From positions 11,325 to 75,324 of the forward strand of contig NZ_JALJRK010000020.1 in assembly GCF_024519725.1 (NCBI RefSeq): DNA of 64,000 nucleotides. The letters run 5' to 3'. Positions 53,406 through 63,947 of this stretch are shown in pieces. The position numbers were made by a program, and so were the translations under genes. This DNA comes from Microvirga sp. Mcv34. GTDB lineage: Bacteria; Pseudomonadota; Alphaproteobacteria; Rhizobiales; Beijerinckiaceae. Under the pieces are notes generated by a model. That model worked only from the letters and a program-made list of their open reading frames with translations. It was not told the origin of the DNA and made no database searches. The stretch's first letter is position 1. Every line of letters begins with the position of its first letter.

Positions 53406-55445
53406 ATGGCACCCAACGGCAGACTAGGTTCGGGCCCGCGATGCATCGCGATCGTCGGCCCGTTTCAGAGCGGCAAGACCACGCTTCTCGAAGCTATCGT
53501 GGAGCGCACCGGAGCGATTTCGCGCGCGGGCCGCGTGTCCAGCGGCGACAGCGTCGGAGATGCGAGCGCGGAGGCCCGCGCCCATGCCATGAGCATCGAG
53601 CCCAACGTGGCGACGGTGGAATTCCTCGGCGAGAGCATGACCTTCGTGGACTGCCCCGGCTCGACGGAATTCCTGCACGAGATGCGCAACGTCACGCCGG
53701 TCTGCGACGCGGCGATCGTCGTCTGCGAGGCGGACGAGCGCAAGATTCCGGCCCTTGAAATCATCCTGCGGGAGCTCGAGGAGGCGGATATCCCGCGCTT
53801 CCTCTTCATCAACAAGATCGACACCGCGACCCAGCGCATCCGCGAGACGCTCGCGCTGCTGCAGCAGGCCTCGCGCACGCCCCTGCTCCTGCGCCAGATC
53901 CCCCTCTGGAAGGACGGCATCGCCGTCGGCTTCATCGATCTCGCCCTGGAGCGCGCCTTCATCTATCGCGAGCATGCACCGAGCGAGATCGTGGACCTGC
54001 CCGAGGGCGAGCTGCCCCGCGAGAAGGAAGCGCGCTTCGCCATGCTCGAACGCCTGGCCGATTACGACGACGAGCTCATGGAGGAGCTGATCTCGGAGAT
54101 CGAGCCGCCGCGCGACCAGATCTTCGACGACCTGTCGAAGGAGCTGAAGGAGCGTCATGTGGTGCCGGCCCTGATCGGCTCGGCCGAGCGCGGCAACGGC
54201 ATCACGCGGCTCCTGAAGGCCCTCCGTCACGAGGCGCCGACCCTGGCGGAGACCCGTGCCCGCCTCGGCGTTCCCGAGGAGGGCGCGCCCCTGGCCCAAG
54301 CCATGAAGACCCTGCATATGGGGCAGGGCGGCAAACTCACCATCGCCCGGGTCCTGCGCGGCACCTTCCACGAGGGCGACACTGTCGTCGGCTCGCGCGG
54401 GGCGGAGGCGCGGATCGGCAGCCTCGCGACGCTTCTCGGCAGCGCGCTCAACCGCAAGGCGGAAGCGGTGGCCGGCGACACGGTCGGGTTCGGCCGGCTG
54501 GAGGGGATTGCCACCGGGGACGCCTTCGCGGCCGGCAAGGCCAGGCCCGAGGCCATCGTATCGCCCGCGCCGCCCGAATCCGTCTACGTGCTGGCCCTCA
54601 AGGTGAAGGACCGCAAAGACGACGTGCGCCTGTCGAGCGCGCTCGCCAAGATCACCGAGGAGGACCCGTCCCTCGTGATCGAAAACCGGCCCGAGATGGG
54701 GGAGATCCGGCTCCACGGGCAAGGCGAGATGCACCTGCGCGTGGCCGTGGAGAAGCTGGCTTCGCGCTTCCAGGTCGGCGTCGAGACGGCGAAGCCCCGG
54801 GTGGCCTATTGCGAGACGATCAAGCTGCCCGCCGCCGCCCGCGGCCGGCACCGCAAGCAGACCGGCGGGCACGGCCAGTTCGGCGACGTGATGATCGAGA
54901 TCAGGCCGCTGCCGCGCGGGGAGGGGTTCGCGTTCCAGGACCAGATCACGGGGGGCGTGGTGCCGCGCCAGTACATCCCGTCGGTCGAAACGGGGGTGCG
55001 GGATGCGCTCAAATGCGGGCCGCTGGGCTTCCCCGTGGTCGACCTCGCGGTGATGCTCACCGACGGTTCCTACCACACGGTGGATTCCTCGGACGCGGCC
55101 TTCCAGGCGGCCGCCAAGCTCGCTCTGGCGGAGGCCCTGCCGAAGGCGAAGCCCGTGCTGCTGGAGCCCGTGCTGTCGGTGGAGATCACGATCCCGTCCG
55201 AGGCCCTGTCCAAGGCGACGGCCCTCGTGACCGGACGGCGCGGACAGATCCAGGGGTACGATGAGCGCCCCGGCTGGTCCGGCTGGCAAGTCCTGAGCGC
55301 CACCATTCCGGAGTCCGAAATCGGCGATCTGATTGTCGAGCTGCGCTCGGCTACGGCCGGCGTCGGGACCTTCTCGACCCGGTTCGACCACATGGCGGAG
55401 CTGAGCGGCCGCCCGGCCGACATGGTGCTGCAGAAGGCTCATTGA
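53406..55445 (+). CDS. Elongation factor G-like translational GTPase paralogue, 679 aa
   Basis: G domain: AIVGPFQSGKTTLLEAIVE (P loop), FVDCPGSTEF at about 80-89 and FINKIDTA with NKID at 136-139. The usual DTPGH switch II reads DCPGS, so the histidine that promotes GTP hydrolysis is Ser86. EF-G domains II-V follow (GKLTIARVLRGTFHEGDTVV, RPEMGEIRLHGQGEMHLRV, KQTGGHGQFGDV, IPSVETGVRDALKCGP). It resembles the second EF-G of Hyphomicrobiales rather than the str-operon FusA, since no rpsL/rpsG/tuf neighbours occur. It may help ribosome recycling, rescue or stress translation; this is inference. Confidence 0.85.
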   Translation: MAPNGRLGSGPRCIAIVGPFQSGKTTLLEAIVERTGAISRAGRVSSGDSVGDASAEARAHAMSIEPNVATVEFLGESMTFVDCPGSTEFLHEMRNVTPVCDAAIVVCEADERKIPALEIILRELEEADIPRFLFINKIDTATQRIRETLALLQQASRTPLLLRQIPLWKDGIAVGFIDLALERAFIYREHAPSEIVDLPEGELPREKEARFAMLERLADYDDELMEELISEIEPPRDQIFDDLSKELKERHVVPALIGSAERGNGITRLLKALRHEAPTLAETRARLGVPEEGAPLAQAMKTLHMGQGGKLTIARVLRGTFHEGDTVVGSRGAEARIGSLATLLGSALNRKAEAVAGDTVGFGRLEGIATGDAFAAGKARPEAIVSPAPPESVYVLALKVKDRKDDVRLSSALAKITEEDPSLVIENRPEMGEIRLHGQGEMHLRVAVEKLASRFQVGVETAKPRVAYCETIKLPAAARGRHRKQTGGHGQFGDVMIEIRPLPRGEGFAFQDQITGGVVPRQYIPSVETGVRDALKCGPLGFPVVDLAVMLTDGSYHTVDSSDAAFQAAAKLALAEALPKAKPVLLEPVLSVEITIPSEALSKATALVTGRRGQIQGYDERPGWSGWQVLSATIPESEIGDLIVELRSATAGVGTFSTRFDHMAELSGRPADMVLQKAH

Positions 55446-55504
55446 GAGTTAGGGAGATGGCTCACTTCCTCGGGCGTGAAGCTGACCGCCTATGACGTGG
55501 ATTT

Positions 55505-55632
55505 ACCTCTCCTTGAGGGAGAGGTCGCGCCGGAGGCGCGGGTGAGGGGGTACGGGTCCATCCGGAGAGGGCGTAACCCCTCATCCTCCCTGCGCTCGAC
55601 CTCTCCCCACCGGGGAGAGGTGGTGGCCTCTC
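55505..55632. repeat. Palindromic intergenic repeat, CTCTCC/GGGAGAGG family
   Basis: CCTCTCCTTGAGGGAGAGG, GGCGCGGGTGAGGGGG and the mirrored CCCCTCATCCTCCC plus CCTCTCCCCACCGGGGAGAGG fill most of the 300-base gap between the EF-G paralogue and the acyl-CoA synthetase. The remaining bases hold the upstream region of the latter. Confidence 0.6.
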
Positions 55633-55752
55633 ATCCAATCGTTCATCTCTAAACTATTTCCATCGACAAACGGGCTCGCCCGCGCCAAGTTATATTCTTA
55701 TGGAGACGCCATCTCCCAGGAAACCAACCTCGCCCCGCAGCGGAGGACAATG

Positions 55753-57480
55753 ATGACCGTGTCGACCCCGGCCCCTGCCACGGCAGGCGCGACGGATGCC
55801 TATGCCGCCCGCCCTTGGCTCGATTCCTACCCGGCGCAGGTTCCCAAGACGATCGACGAGGCCAGGATCGGCACCCTCAACGACATCTTCCGCCAAGCCG
55901 TCGCCGAGTACCCGAACCGGGCCGCCGTCGAGAGCTTCGGGACGCGTATGACCTACGCGACCCTGGGGCGGGAAGCCGATGCGGTTGCCGCGTGGCTTCA
56001 GGCCCAGGGCCTGAAGAAGGGCGACCGAGTGGCGATCATGCTGCCGAACGTGATGGCTTTTCCGGCGATCCTGTTCGGGGTGCTGCTCGCCGGCGGCACG
56101 GTGGTCAACGTCAACCCTCTCTATACCCCGCGGGAGCTGACCTATCAGCTCAAGGATTCCGGAGCGCGGTTCCTGTTCGTGCTGGAGAACTTCGCCACGA
56201 CGGTCGAGGAATCCCTGCCCGATCTCAGACTCGACCGGGTGGTTCTGGTCACGCCGGGCGATCTCCTCGGTCTCAAGGGGGCCGTCGTCAACCTGGTCTC
56301 GCGCCACCTGAAGAAGGCCGTGAAGCCTTTCAGTCTGCCGCAGGCCGTCGCCTTCAAGTCCGTCATCGTCCAAGGGGGGCGGCAGAAGCCACAGCCGGTG
56401 GCCGTGTCGCCCGACGACGTCGCCTTCCTGCAATATACCGGCGGCACCACGGGCGTCGCCAAGGGCGCGACCCTGCTCCACCGCAACGTGGCCGCCAACG
56501 TGATCCAGTGCGAGGCCTGGATGCGGCCATTCTTTGGCGACCGGCAGGACCACCTGATGGTTACGGCCCTGCCGCTCTATCACATCTTTGCCCTCACGGT
56601 CTGCGCCATGCTGATGACGCGGATCGGCGGGTGCCAGCTCCTGATCGCCAATCCGCGCGACATCCCGGGCTTCGTCAAGACCCTGCAGAAGAGCCGGATC
56701 ACCCTCATGTCCGGTCTCAATACGCTCTACAATGCGCTCGCAAATGCGCCGGGCATCGAGAAGGTCGATTTCTCCCAGATGGTCTTCGCCGTCTCCGGCG
56801 GCATGGCCACCCAGGAGGCGGTGGCGAAGAAATGGAAGGCCGTGACCGGGCAGCCCATCGTCGAAGGCTACGGCCTGTCGGAGACCTCGCCCGTGGTCTG
56901 CGCCAACCGGCTCGACATCGAGGAGTTCACCGGCACCATCGGCTACCCGCTGCCCTCGACGGATGTCTCCGTCCGCGCCGGTGACGGAACGGCTCTCCCT
57001 CCCGGCGAGCGGGGCGAGCTCTGCGTGAAGGGCCCGCAAGTCATGGCGGGCTACTGGCAGCGGCCGGACGAGACCGTGAAGGTCATGACGGCGGATGGCT
57101 GGTTCCGGACCGGCGACGTGGCCGTGATGCTGCCCGACGGCCAGATCAAGATCGTCGACCGGATGAAGGACATGGTCCTCGTGTCCGGATTCAACGTCTA
57201 TCCGAACGAAGTCGAAGACGTGATCGTCAAGCATCCCGGTGTCATGGAAGCCGCCGTCATCGGTCTGCCGGATGAGCATTCCGGCGAAACGGTTGTGGCC
57301 TACGTGGTCCGCCGGGATCAGGCCCTCACCGTCGAGGAATTGCGCGAGTTCTGCCGGGAGAACCTCACCGGCTACAAGGTGCCGCGCCGGATCGAATTCC
57401 GGGACACCTTGCCGAAGACCAACGTGGGCAAGGTCCTGCGCCGCGCGCTCAAGGAAGAGGTGAATCAGGACCGACCCTGA
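55753..57480 (+). CDS. Long-chain acyl-CoA synthetase (FadD-like), 575 aa
   Basis: ANL-superfamily adenylating enzyme. LQYTGGTTGVAKGATLLHRN (P loop from about residue 226), GYGLSETSPVVCANRLD, GWFRTGDVAVMLPDGQIKIV and DRMKDMVLVSGFNVYPNEVE are in order, with the catalytic Lys in the C-terminal lid (LPKTNVGKVLRRAL). It activates fatty acids with ATP and CoA for beta-oxidation or lipid synthesis. GGAGG is 6 bases before ATG 55753, which is favoured over ATG 55750. No terminator of its own is clear; the hairpin at 57504-57522 faces the other way. Confidence 0.9.
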   Translation: MTVSTPAPATAGATDAYAARPWLDSYPAQVPKTIDEARIGTLNDIFRQAVAEYPNRAAVESFGTRMTYATLGREADAVAAWLQAQGLKKGDRVAIMLPNVMAFPAILFGVLLAGGTVVNVNPLYTPRELTYQLKDSGARFLFVLENFATTVEESLPDLRLDRVVLVTPGDLLGLKGAVVNLVSRHLKKAVKPFSLPQAVAFKSVIVQGGRQKPQPVAVSPDDVAFLQYTGGTTGVAKGATLLHRNVAANVIQCEAWMRPFFGDRQDHLMVTALPLYHIFALTVCAMLMTRIGGCQLLIANPRDIPGFVKTLQKSRITLMSGLNTLYNALANAPGIEKVDFSQMVFAVSGGMATQEAVAKKWKAVTGQPIVEGYGLSETSPVVCANRLDIEEFTGTIGYPLPSTDVSVRAGDGTALPPGERGELCVKGPQVMAGYWQRPDETVKVMTADGWFRTGDVAVMLPDGQIKIVDRMKDMVLVSGFNVYPNEVEDVIVKHPGVMEAAVIGLPDEHSGETVVAYVVRRDQALTVEELREFCRENLTGYKVPRRIEFRDTLPKTNVGKVLRRALKEEVNQDRP

Positions 57481-57495
57481 TCGCGGGCTCAGGGC

Positions 57496-57522
57496 AAAAA
57501 AAAGCCGGGCGCGAAGCCCGGC
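57496..57522 (-). terminator. Intrinsic terminator for the minus-strand transcript
   Basis: Read on the minus strand, GCCGGGC (57522-57516) and GCCCGGC (57510-57504) form a 7-bp stem with a 5-base loop, followed at once by eight T residues (57503-57496). It ends the transcript that contains the LysR gene and the small frame at 57614. Confidence 0.75.
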
Positions 57523-57613
57523 TAAAGTAGAGGTCCGACAAAAGTCAAAACCTTCCAGAGGGAACGGCCGACACGGCAGCGCCGGGAGGAAGAAAAGCAC
57601 TGCCGCGTTGAAA

Positions 57614-57703
57614 TCAGCCACGGGTGATATCGGCCGCTAAGCGCCTATTTGCAATGCAGCATGCCTCATAAAAGGGCTGCACAAAGCGCATGGCTCGCGT
57701 CAT
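57614..57703 (-). CDS. Possible 29-residue small ORF downstream of the LysR gene
   Basis: ATG at 57703 to TGA at 57614, predicted MTRAMRFVQPFYEACCIANR plus nine residues. It lies between the LysR stop and the intrinsic terminator. No ribosome binding site is obvious. It may be a genuine microprotein, a 3' UTR-derived RNA, or chance. Confidence 0.25.
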   Translation of the reverse strand: MTRAMRFVQPFYEACCIANRRLAADITRG

Positions 57704-57750
57704 CTGACGGACAAAATTGGAAGAGCTATCGAGCTTGGCGGGGATTCGCC

Positions 57751-58641
57751 TCAGAACGTCCAGCGCTGAGCCTTGGAAATCAGGAAATCTCGGAAGGCCT
57801 GAACGCGGGCTACGGAGCGCATTTCCTCAGCATAGACGAGATAGCTGTCGAGGGATGGCATCTCCACGTCCCGCAGGATCTGGATCAGGTCCGGATTGCC
57901 GACCACCGCATAATCCGGCAGCACGGCGATGCCCGCCCCGGTCTCGACAGCCAGCTTCAGGGCCGTGATGTTGTTCACGACATAGTGATACTGGCGCGGC
58001 TCGCGTCCCTCGCGTCCAGCCGTCGAGAGCCAGTGCACGGCCATGAGATAGGACGGCTGGTCGCCGCCGAAGGAAACGATCCGGTGCTCGTCCAGATCCT
58101 CCAGGGTCTTGGGCTCGCCGAACCGCTTCAGGTAATCCGCCGAGGCATAGACGTGGAAATGCACCGTGAAGAGGCGGCGCTGGATCAGGTCGGGCTGGGC
58201 CGGGCGGCGCAGGCGGATGGCCACATCGGCCTCGCGCATGGCGAGGTCCAGCTCCTCGTTGGACAGGATCAGCTCGACGCGGACATCCGGATAGAGGTCG
58301 AGAAACTCGGCGATGCGCTGGGCGAGCCAGATAGAGCCCAGACCCACGGTGGTCGTCACCTTCAGCTCGCCCGAAGGCCGCTCGCTGGTTTCGACGAGCC
58401 GGGCCTTGGTGGTCTCCAGCCGCATGCGCATGTCGCGGGCGGCCCTGAACAGCAGGTCTCCCTGCTCGGTCAGGATCAGGCCGCGGGCATGGCGGTGGAA
58501 GAGGGGAGCGCGCAATTCGCGCTCGAGGGCGCTGATCTGGCGGCTGACGGCCGATTGGCTCAAACCCAGATCGTCTCCGGCCCGGGTGAAGCTGCCTGCT
58601 TCAGCGACCGTATAGAAAATCCGGATTTTATCCCAGTCCAC
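57751..58641 (-). CDS. lsrB: LysR-family regulator, LsrB/VtlR-like, 296 aa
   Basis: HTH at the N-terminus (DWDKIRIFYTVAEAGSFTRA, LGLSQSAVSRQISALERELR), then a LysR co-inducer domain (LKVTTTVGLGSIWLAQR, ADVAIRLRRPAQPDL, VAVETGAGIAVLPDYAV-like KLAVETGAGIAVLPD). GTG 58641 has GAGGGG 6 bases upstream, better than TTG 58677. Position beside trxB and near lrp is the arrangement known for rhizobial lsrB/vtlR, regulators of symbiosis, oxidative stress and AbcR small RNAs. No cysteine occurs in the protein, unlike the redox-sensing Cys reported for S. meliloti LsrB, as I recall it. Confidence 0.75.
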   Translation of the reverse strand: MDWDKIRIFYTVAEAGSFTRAGDDLGLSQSAVSRQISALERELRAPLFHRHARGLILTEQGDLLFRAARDMRMRLETTKARLVETSERPSGELKVTTTVGLGSIWLAQRIAEFLDLYPDVRVELILSNEELDLAMREADVAIRLRRPAQPDLIQRRLFTVHFHVYASADYLKRFGEPKTLEDLDEHRIVSFGGDQPSYLMAVHWLSTAGREGREPRQYHYVVNNITALKLAVETGAGIAVLPDYAVVGNPDLIQILRDVEMPSLDSYLVYAEEMRSVARVQAFRDFLISKAQRWTF

Positions 58642-58756
58642 GGCATTCCCCTCATGCCTCACATGCTCCTGACGCAAGGCAACTCTTATCTCTTATGAGC
58701 CGAGGGTCCGATGCAACTGGAAATCGGCCTAAGGACTAACCAGTTGTTAATAAAAC

Positions 58757-60732
<1,976 letters not shown>

Positions 60733-60792
60733 TCGATCAATGAGCCTGTGGAGTTCATGAAGTTCGTTGCGACTTAATCGCCTGTCCTTCTT

Positions 60793-60816
60793 GTGTAGAC
60801 CCTCTACACGGTCTAC
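60793..60816. promoter_or_regulatory. Overlapping palindromes between ELM1 and lrp
   Basis: GTGTAGA (60793-60799) mirrors TCTACAC (60803-60809), and GTAGACC (60795-60801) mirrors GGTCTAC (60810-60816). Shared promoter location suggests binding by the divergent Lrp protein. Confidence 0.55.
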
Positions 60817-60910
60817 TCAGCCAAGACGAGATTTTTTGACCTGATGCCGTATGGTCAGGCAAAGGCGGGCCGCCGGTTCCCTTGCCCGGTCGTACATGAG
60901 CGGAGTTACC

Positions 60911-61399
60911 GTGCGCGGACGCCTCGATTCCATCGACTGGGCCATTCTGAGAGAACTGCAAGCCGACGGCGGCATCACGAACGTGGAGCTCGCCCGCCGG
61001 GTCGGCTTGTCGGCACCGCCATGCCTGCGCCGGGTACGGGCGCTGGAAAGCGCCGGGATCATCAAGGCCTATCGGGCGATCCTCGACCCGAAGAACCTCG
61101 GCTTCGAGATCGTCTGCTTCGCCATGGTGCAGCTCGACGTCCAGGGCAAGAAGGAGCTGCAGGAATTCGAGCAGCGGGTGAAGGACTGGTCCATGGTCCG
61201 CGAGTGCTGGACCCTCTCGGGCGACATCGATTTCATCCTGAAATGCGTCGCCCCGAACCTCGCCTCCTTCCAGGGTCTTGTATCCGAGCTGACCTCGCTG
61301 CCGAACGTGCGCAACGTGCGCACGGCGCTCACCCTCGACCTGATCAAGGACGAGCCGCTGGTGCCGATCGCCGATGTGGCGGAGGCCGAGGGGGCGTGA
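60911..61399 (+). CDS. Lrp/AsnC-family transcriptional regulator, 162 aa
   Basis: HTH (DSIDWAILRELQADGGITNV, LARRVGLSAPPCLRRVRALE) linked to the RAM ligand domain (KNLGFEIVCFAMVQLDV, CWTLSGDIDFILKCVAPNL, VRTALTLDLIKDEPLVPI). GTG 60911 is selected since GGAG lies 5 bases upstream; ATG 60896 or 60851 are alternatives. This Lrp sits divergently beside ELM1-trxB-lsrB, an arrangement found in rhizobia. It is probably an amino-acid-sensing global or local regulator controlling the divergent operon through the palindromes at 60793. Confidence 0.88.
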   Translation: MRGRLDSIDWAILRELQADGGITNVELARRVGLSAPPCLRRVRALESAGIIKAYRAILDPKNLGFEIVCFAMVQLDVQGKKELQEFEQRVKDWSMVRECWTLSGDIDFILKCVAPNLASFQGLVSELTSLPNVRNVRTALTLDLIKDEPLVPIADVAEAEGA

Positions 61400-61411
61400 C
61401 GCCCCCTCGGC
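61385..61411. terminator. Terminator hairpin overlapping the lrp stop codon
   Basis: GCCGAGGGGGCG (61385-61396) and CGCCCCCTCGGC (61400-61411) are perfect 12-base mirrors, with the TGA stop as the loop. It serves both lrp and the convergent RTX gene. Confidence 0.7.
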
Positions 61412-61421
61412 GGACACCGCT

Positions 61422-63947
61422 TTAGATCACGAAGAAGTCCGCCGCCGTCAGGGCCGGCTTGTTGGTGAATACCGCGATCTCGACTGCTTTCGCCGCGCCG
61501 CTGCCGTCCTTGTCGTAGGACAGCACGCCGGTCTTCTTGTCGTAGACCACATAGTCGTTCCGGTCGTGCGCGCTGCCGAGGGCGAAGAAGCCCTTGCTCA
61601 TCTTGGCCGGCGACAGCACCGAGCCCTTCTTGCCGAGCTTGGTGAAGATGGCGTTGTCGAGGTGGATCGCATCCTTCTTCGGATCGAAGTCGGTGATGGT
61701 GTCGCGGTTGGCCTTGCCCGGCTTGGTGTCGAACACCACGATGTCCCGGCCCGTGCCGGTGAGGATGCGGTCCTTGCCGAGATCGCCGCCCAGAATGTCG
61801 TCGCCGGCCAGCCCGGTGAGGATGTCGTTGCCGAGCTCGCCGCGCAGGCTGTCGTTGCCGGACGTGCCGGTCTTGCGGAAGGGGGTGGTCTCGAGCACGT
61901 TGGTGACGGTGACGGTCACGTCCTGGGTGTAGCTGCCGCCGAGGCCGTCGGCGACCTTGACGCGCAGGGTGTGGGCCGCGGCGGTCTCGAAGTCGAGCTT
62001 GGCCCCGGCCTTGACCCGCACCGTGTTTCCGACGATCTCGAACAGCGGATGTGCCACGGGTGCGCCGTTCGCGTCTACAAGGCTGTAGGTGAAGGTGCTG
62101 GTCGGGTCGGGATCGACGGCCGCGAGGGTGCCGGCGATGGCCTCTGCCGCGGCGTTCTCCTGGATCGAGCCGGAGAGTGTCAGGCCCGTGGGATCGGCGT
62201 TGAGGCTGAAACGCTGGAAGAAGATGCCGCCTTCTTGGGTGTTTTCGTCGTAGGCGTCCTCCTGGCCCGGTTGGGTCCCATTGCCCTCCCACCCGACGAT
62301 CCAGCTTCCATCCGACAGCACCTCGAATGTCGATAGAGACCGCGATGCCGCCGGCGTCGTGTTGACCAGGGTCTCGCCGCCGATGCGGTTGCCGTTGGCA
62401 TCGAAGACCTGCTGGTAGATATCGTCGCCGTGCTGGCCAAACTTCTGCCAAACCAGGACGAAATTGCCGTTTGGAAGAGCCCGACCGCGCAGATCATAAT
62501 AATTTCCTGGCGTGGCACTGACGCGAACTTCCGAGCCGATCTTCGTGCCATTCCCGTCGAACAATTGCACGAATATGTCCGGCTGATCGTTCGAGCTATT
62601 ATAGACTGACCATGTGACCGCGAAGCGCCCATCCACATTCAAGGGTATAAATTCGTAATCATCGGCGATGCCGGCGGTGGTCGTGTTGACGCGAACCTCC
62701 GAGCCGATCCTGATCCCATCGGCACCGACCATCTGGAGAAAGATGCCGTCCGGATCCTCCTGGCCCGGCTGCGTTCCGTTGCCGGTCCAGAGGAAAACTG
62801 TCTTGTCCTTGATATGCTGCCCGTTCTGGACGGTCTGGTATGTGTTGTAAGCAACAGCCGTACTTTGCGTTCCTGCCGCTGTCGTATGGATTCGGACCTC
62901 CTCCAGCTTTACGCCATTGGCATCGAAGCGCTCATAATAGGAGCCGCTGTCGTCTTCCTGACCCGGTTGGGTACCCTTTCCCTTCCAAAGCAGAAGAAAT
63001 CCGCCATTGGGAAGGGAAATGGGAATTCTACCGGAGCTCTCAATCGGAAGGGACTGGATCCCCTCTGCCGAGGCGGTGGCGAGTTCTTTGGGACGCACCG
63101 ATGCTCCATCCGATCCGAACACCTGATAGTAGATGTCGGATGTGGCGCCCTCTTGCCAGAACGTTGCCCATTGTCCGTTCGCCAGCTCCTTGAAGGAAAA
63201 CCGATTGCTGGTCGTCGTGCCGCCTGCGGGGGTCAGCTTGACCGCGCTTCCGCGCGTACTGCCGTCCGCGTTGTAGGCTTGCTGCCAGAAATCAATAAGG
63301 TTGTTCGTCGTATCGACCCGGGATCGGTAGACGGCGACCCACCCTCCGTCGGAAAGGGTCTCGACGGTCCCATAGAATATGGCTTCGTCCGTGGGGGCGT
63401 TGATACGGGTTTCGCTGCGGATCGTATGTCCATTGGCATCGAGCAGATGGAAGAACATTCCGGAATCATCTTCCTGGCCGCTCCGCGTGCTGTTGCCGGC
63501 CCAAGCCACAAGCATGTTCCCATTCGCCAGTTTCAGGATCTTGCGTTGGCCGGTGGTCCCGGCGGCCCCGCCGACCGTGTCATTGACGCGAACGTCAGGG
63601 CCGGCAGTGCCATCCACACCGAAGACCCGGAAGAGAATGTCAGAAGGCCCGTTTTGATTCGATGTCAGCCAGAAGCTGATCCATCGACCGTCACCGAGTG
63701 CGGTGGTCGATAAGACGCCATTCCAGTTTTCGGTGCCGACATTGACGCGCGTTTCGCCGCCAATGCGGTTCCATTTGGCATCGAAGACCTGCTGGAACGA
63801 ACCACTCTCGTCGCCAACACCTGCACCGGACCAAGTCGCCACGATATGTCCATCGGGGAGGAAGGTGTAGGAAGCGTTGGACTGATTGCCTGCAACAGTG
63901 GTGTTAAGGCGAGTTTCCCCACCGGCGGTAACGAGATTGTAGGACAT
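61422..63947 (-). CDS. Large RTX protein with tandem repeats and cadherin-like domain, 841 aa
   Basis: Residues 1-590 hold about ten repeats of roughly 55-60 residues around phrases like GNGTQPGQED, QVFDANGNRIGGETLVN and GSEVRVNTTTAGI, suggesting a beta-propeller or stacked beta domains. Residues about 590-700 are cadherin-like (LTLSGSIQENAAAEAIAGTL, LDFETAAAHTLRVKVADGLG). RTX nonapeptides (GNDSLRGELGNDILTGLAGD) follow at about 710-730, and the C-terminus ends ADFFVI, consistent with a type I secretion signal. There is no N-terminal signal peptide. Probably an extracellular adhesin or matrix protein. AGGGGTC precedes the ATG. Its promoter is at or beyond the window edge. Confidence 0.8.
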   Translation of the reverse strand: MSYNLVTAGGETRLNTTVAGNQSNASYTFLPDGHIVATWSGAGVGDESGSFQQVFDAKWNRIGGETRVNVGTENWNGVLSTTALGDGRWISFWLTSNQNGPSDILFRVFGVDGTAGPDVRVNDTVGGAAGTTGQRKILKLANGNMLVAWAGNSTRSGQEDDSGMFFHLLDANGHTIRSETRINAPTDEAIFYGTVETLSDGGWVAVYRSRVDTTNNLIDFWQQAYNADGSTRGSAVKLTPAGGTTTSNRFSFKELANGQWATFWQEGATSDIYYQVFGSDGASVRPKELATASAEGIQSLPIESSGRIPISLPNGGFLLLWKGKGTQPGQEDDSGSYYERFDANGVKLEEVRIHTTAAGTQSTAVAYNTYQTVQNGQHIKDKTVFLWTGNGTQPGQEDPDGIFLQMVGADGIRIGSEVRVNTTTAGIADDYEFIPLNVDGRFAVTWSVYNSSNDQPDIFVQLFDGNGTKIGSEVRVSATPGNYYDLRGRALPNGNFVLVWQKFGQHGDDIYQQVFDANGNRIGGETLVNTTPAASRSLSTFEVLSDGSWIVGWEGNGTQPGQEDAYDENTQEGGIFFQRFSLNADPTGLTLSGSIQENAAAEAIAGTLAAVDPDPTSTFTYSLVDANGAPVAHPLFEIVGNTVRVKAGAKLDFETAAAHTLRVKVADGLGGSYTQDVTVTVTNVLETTPFRKTGTSGNDSLRGELGNDILTGLAGDDILGGDLGKDRILTGTGRDIVVFDTKPGKANRDTITDFDPKKDAIHLDNAIFTKLGKKGSVLSPAKMSKGFFALGSAHDRNDYVVYDKKTGVLSYDKDGSGAAKAVEIAVFTNKPALTAADFFVI

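Noticed and set aside
57484..57530. Terminator of the acyl-CoA synthetase gene
   Set aside because: The T run is on the minus strand; on the plus strand the hairpin is followed by TAAAG only, so it is assigned to the opposite transcript.
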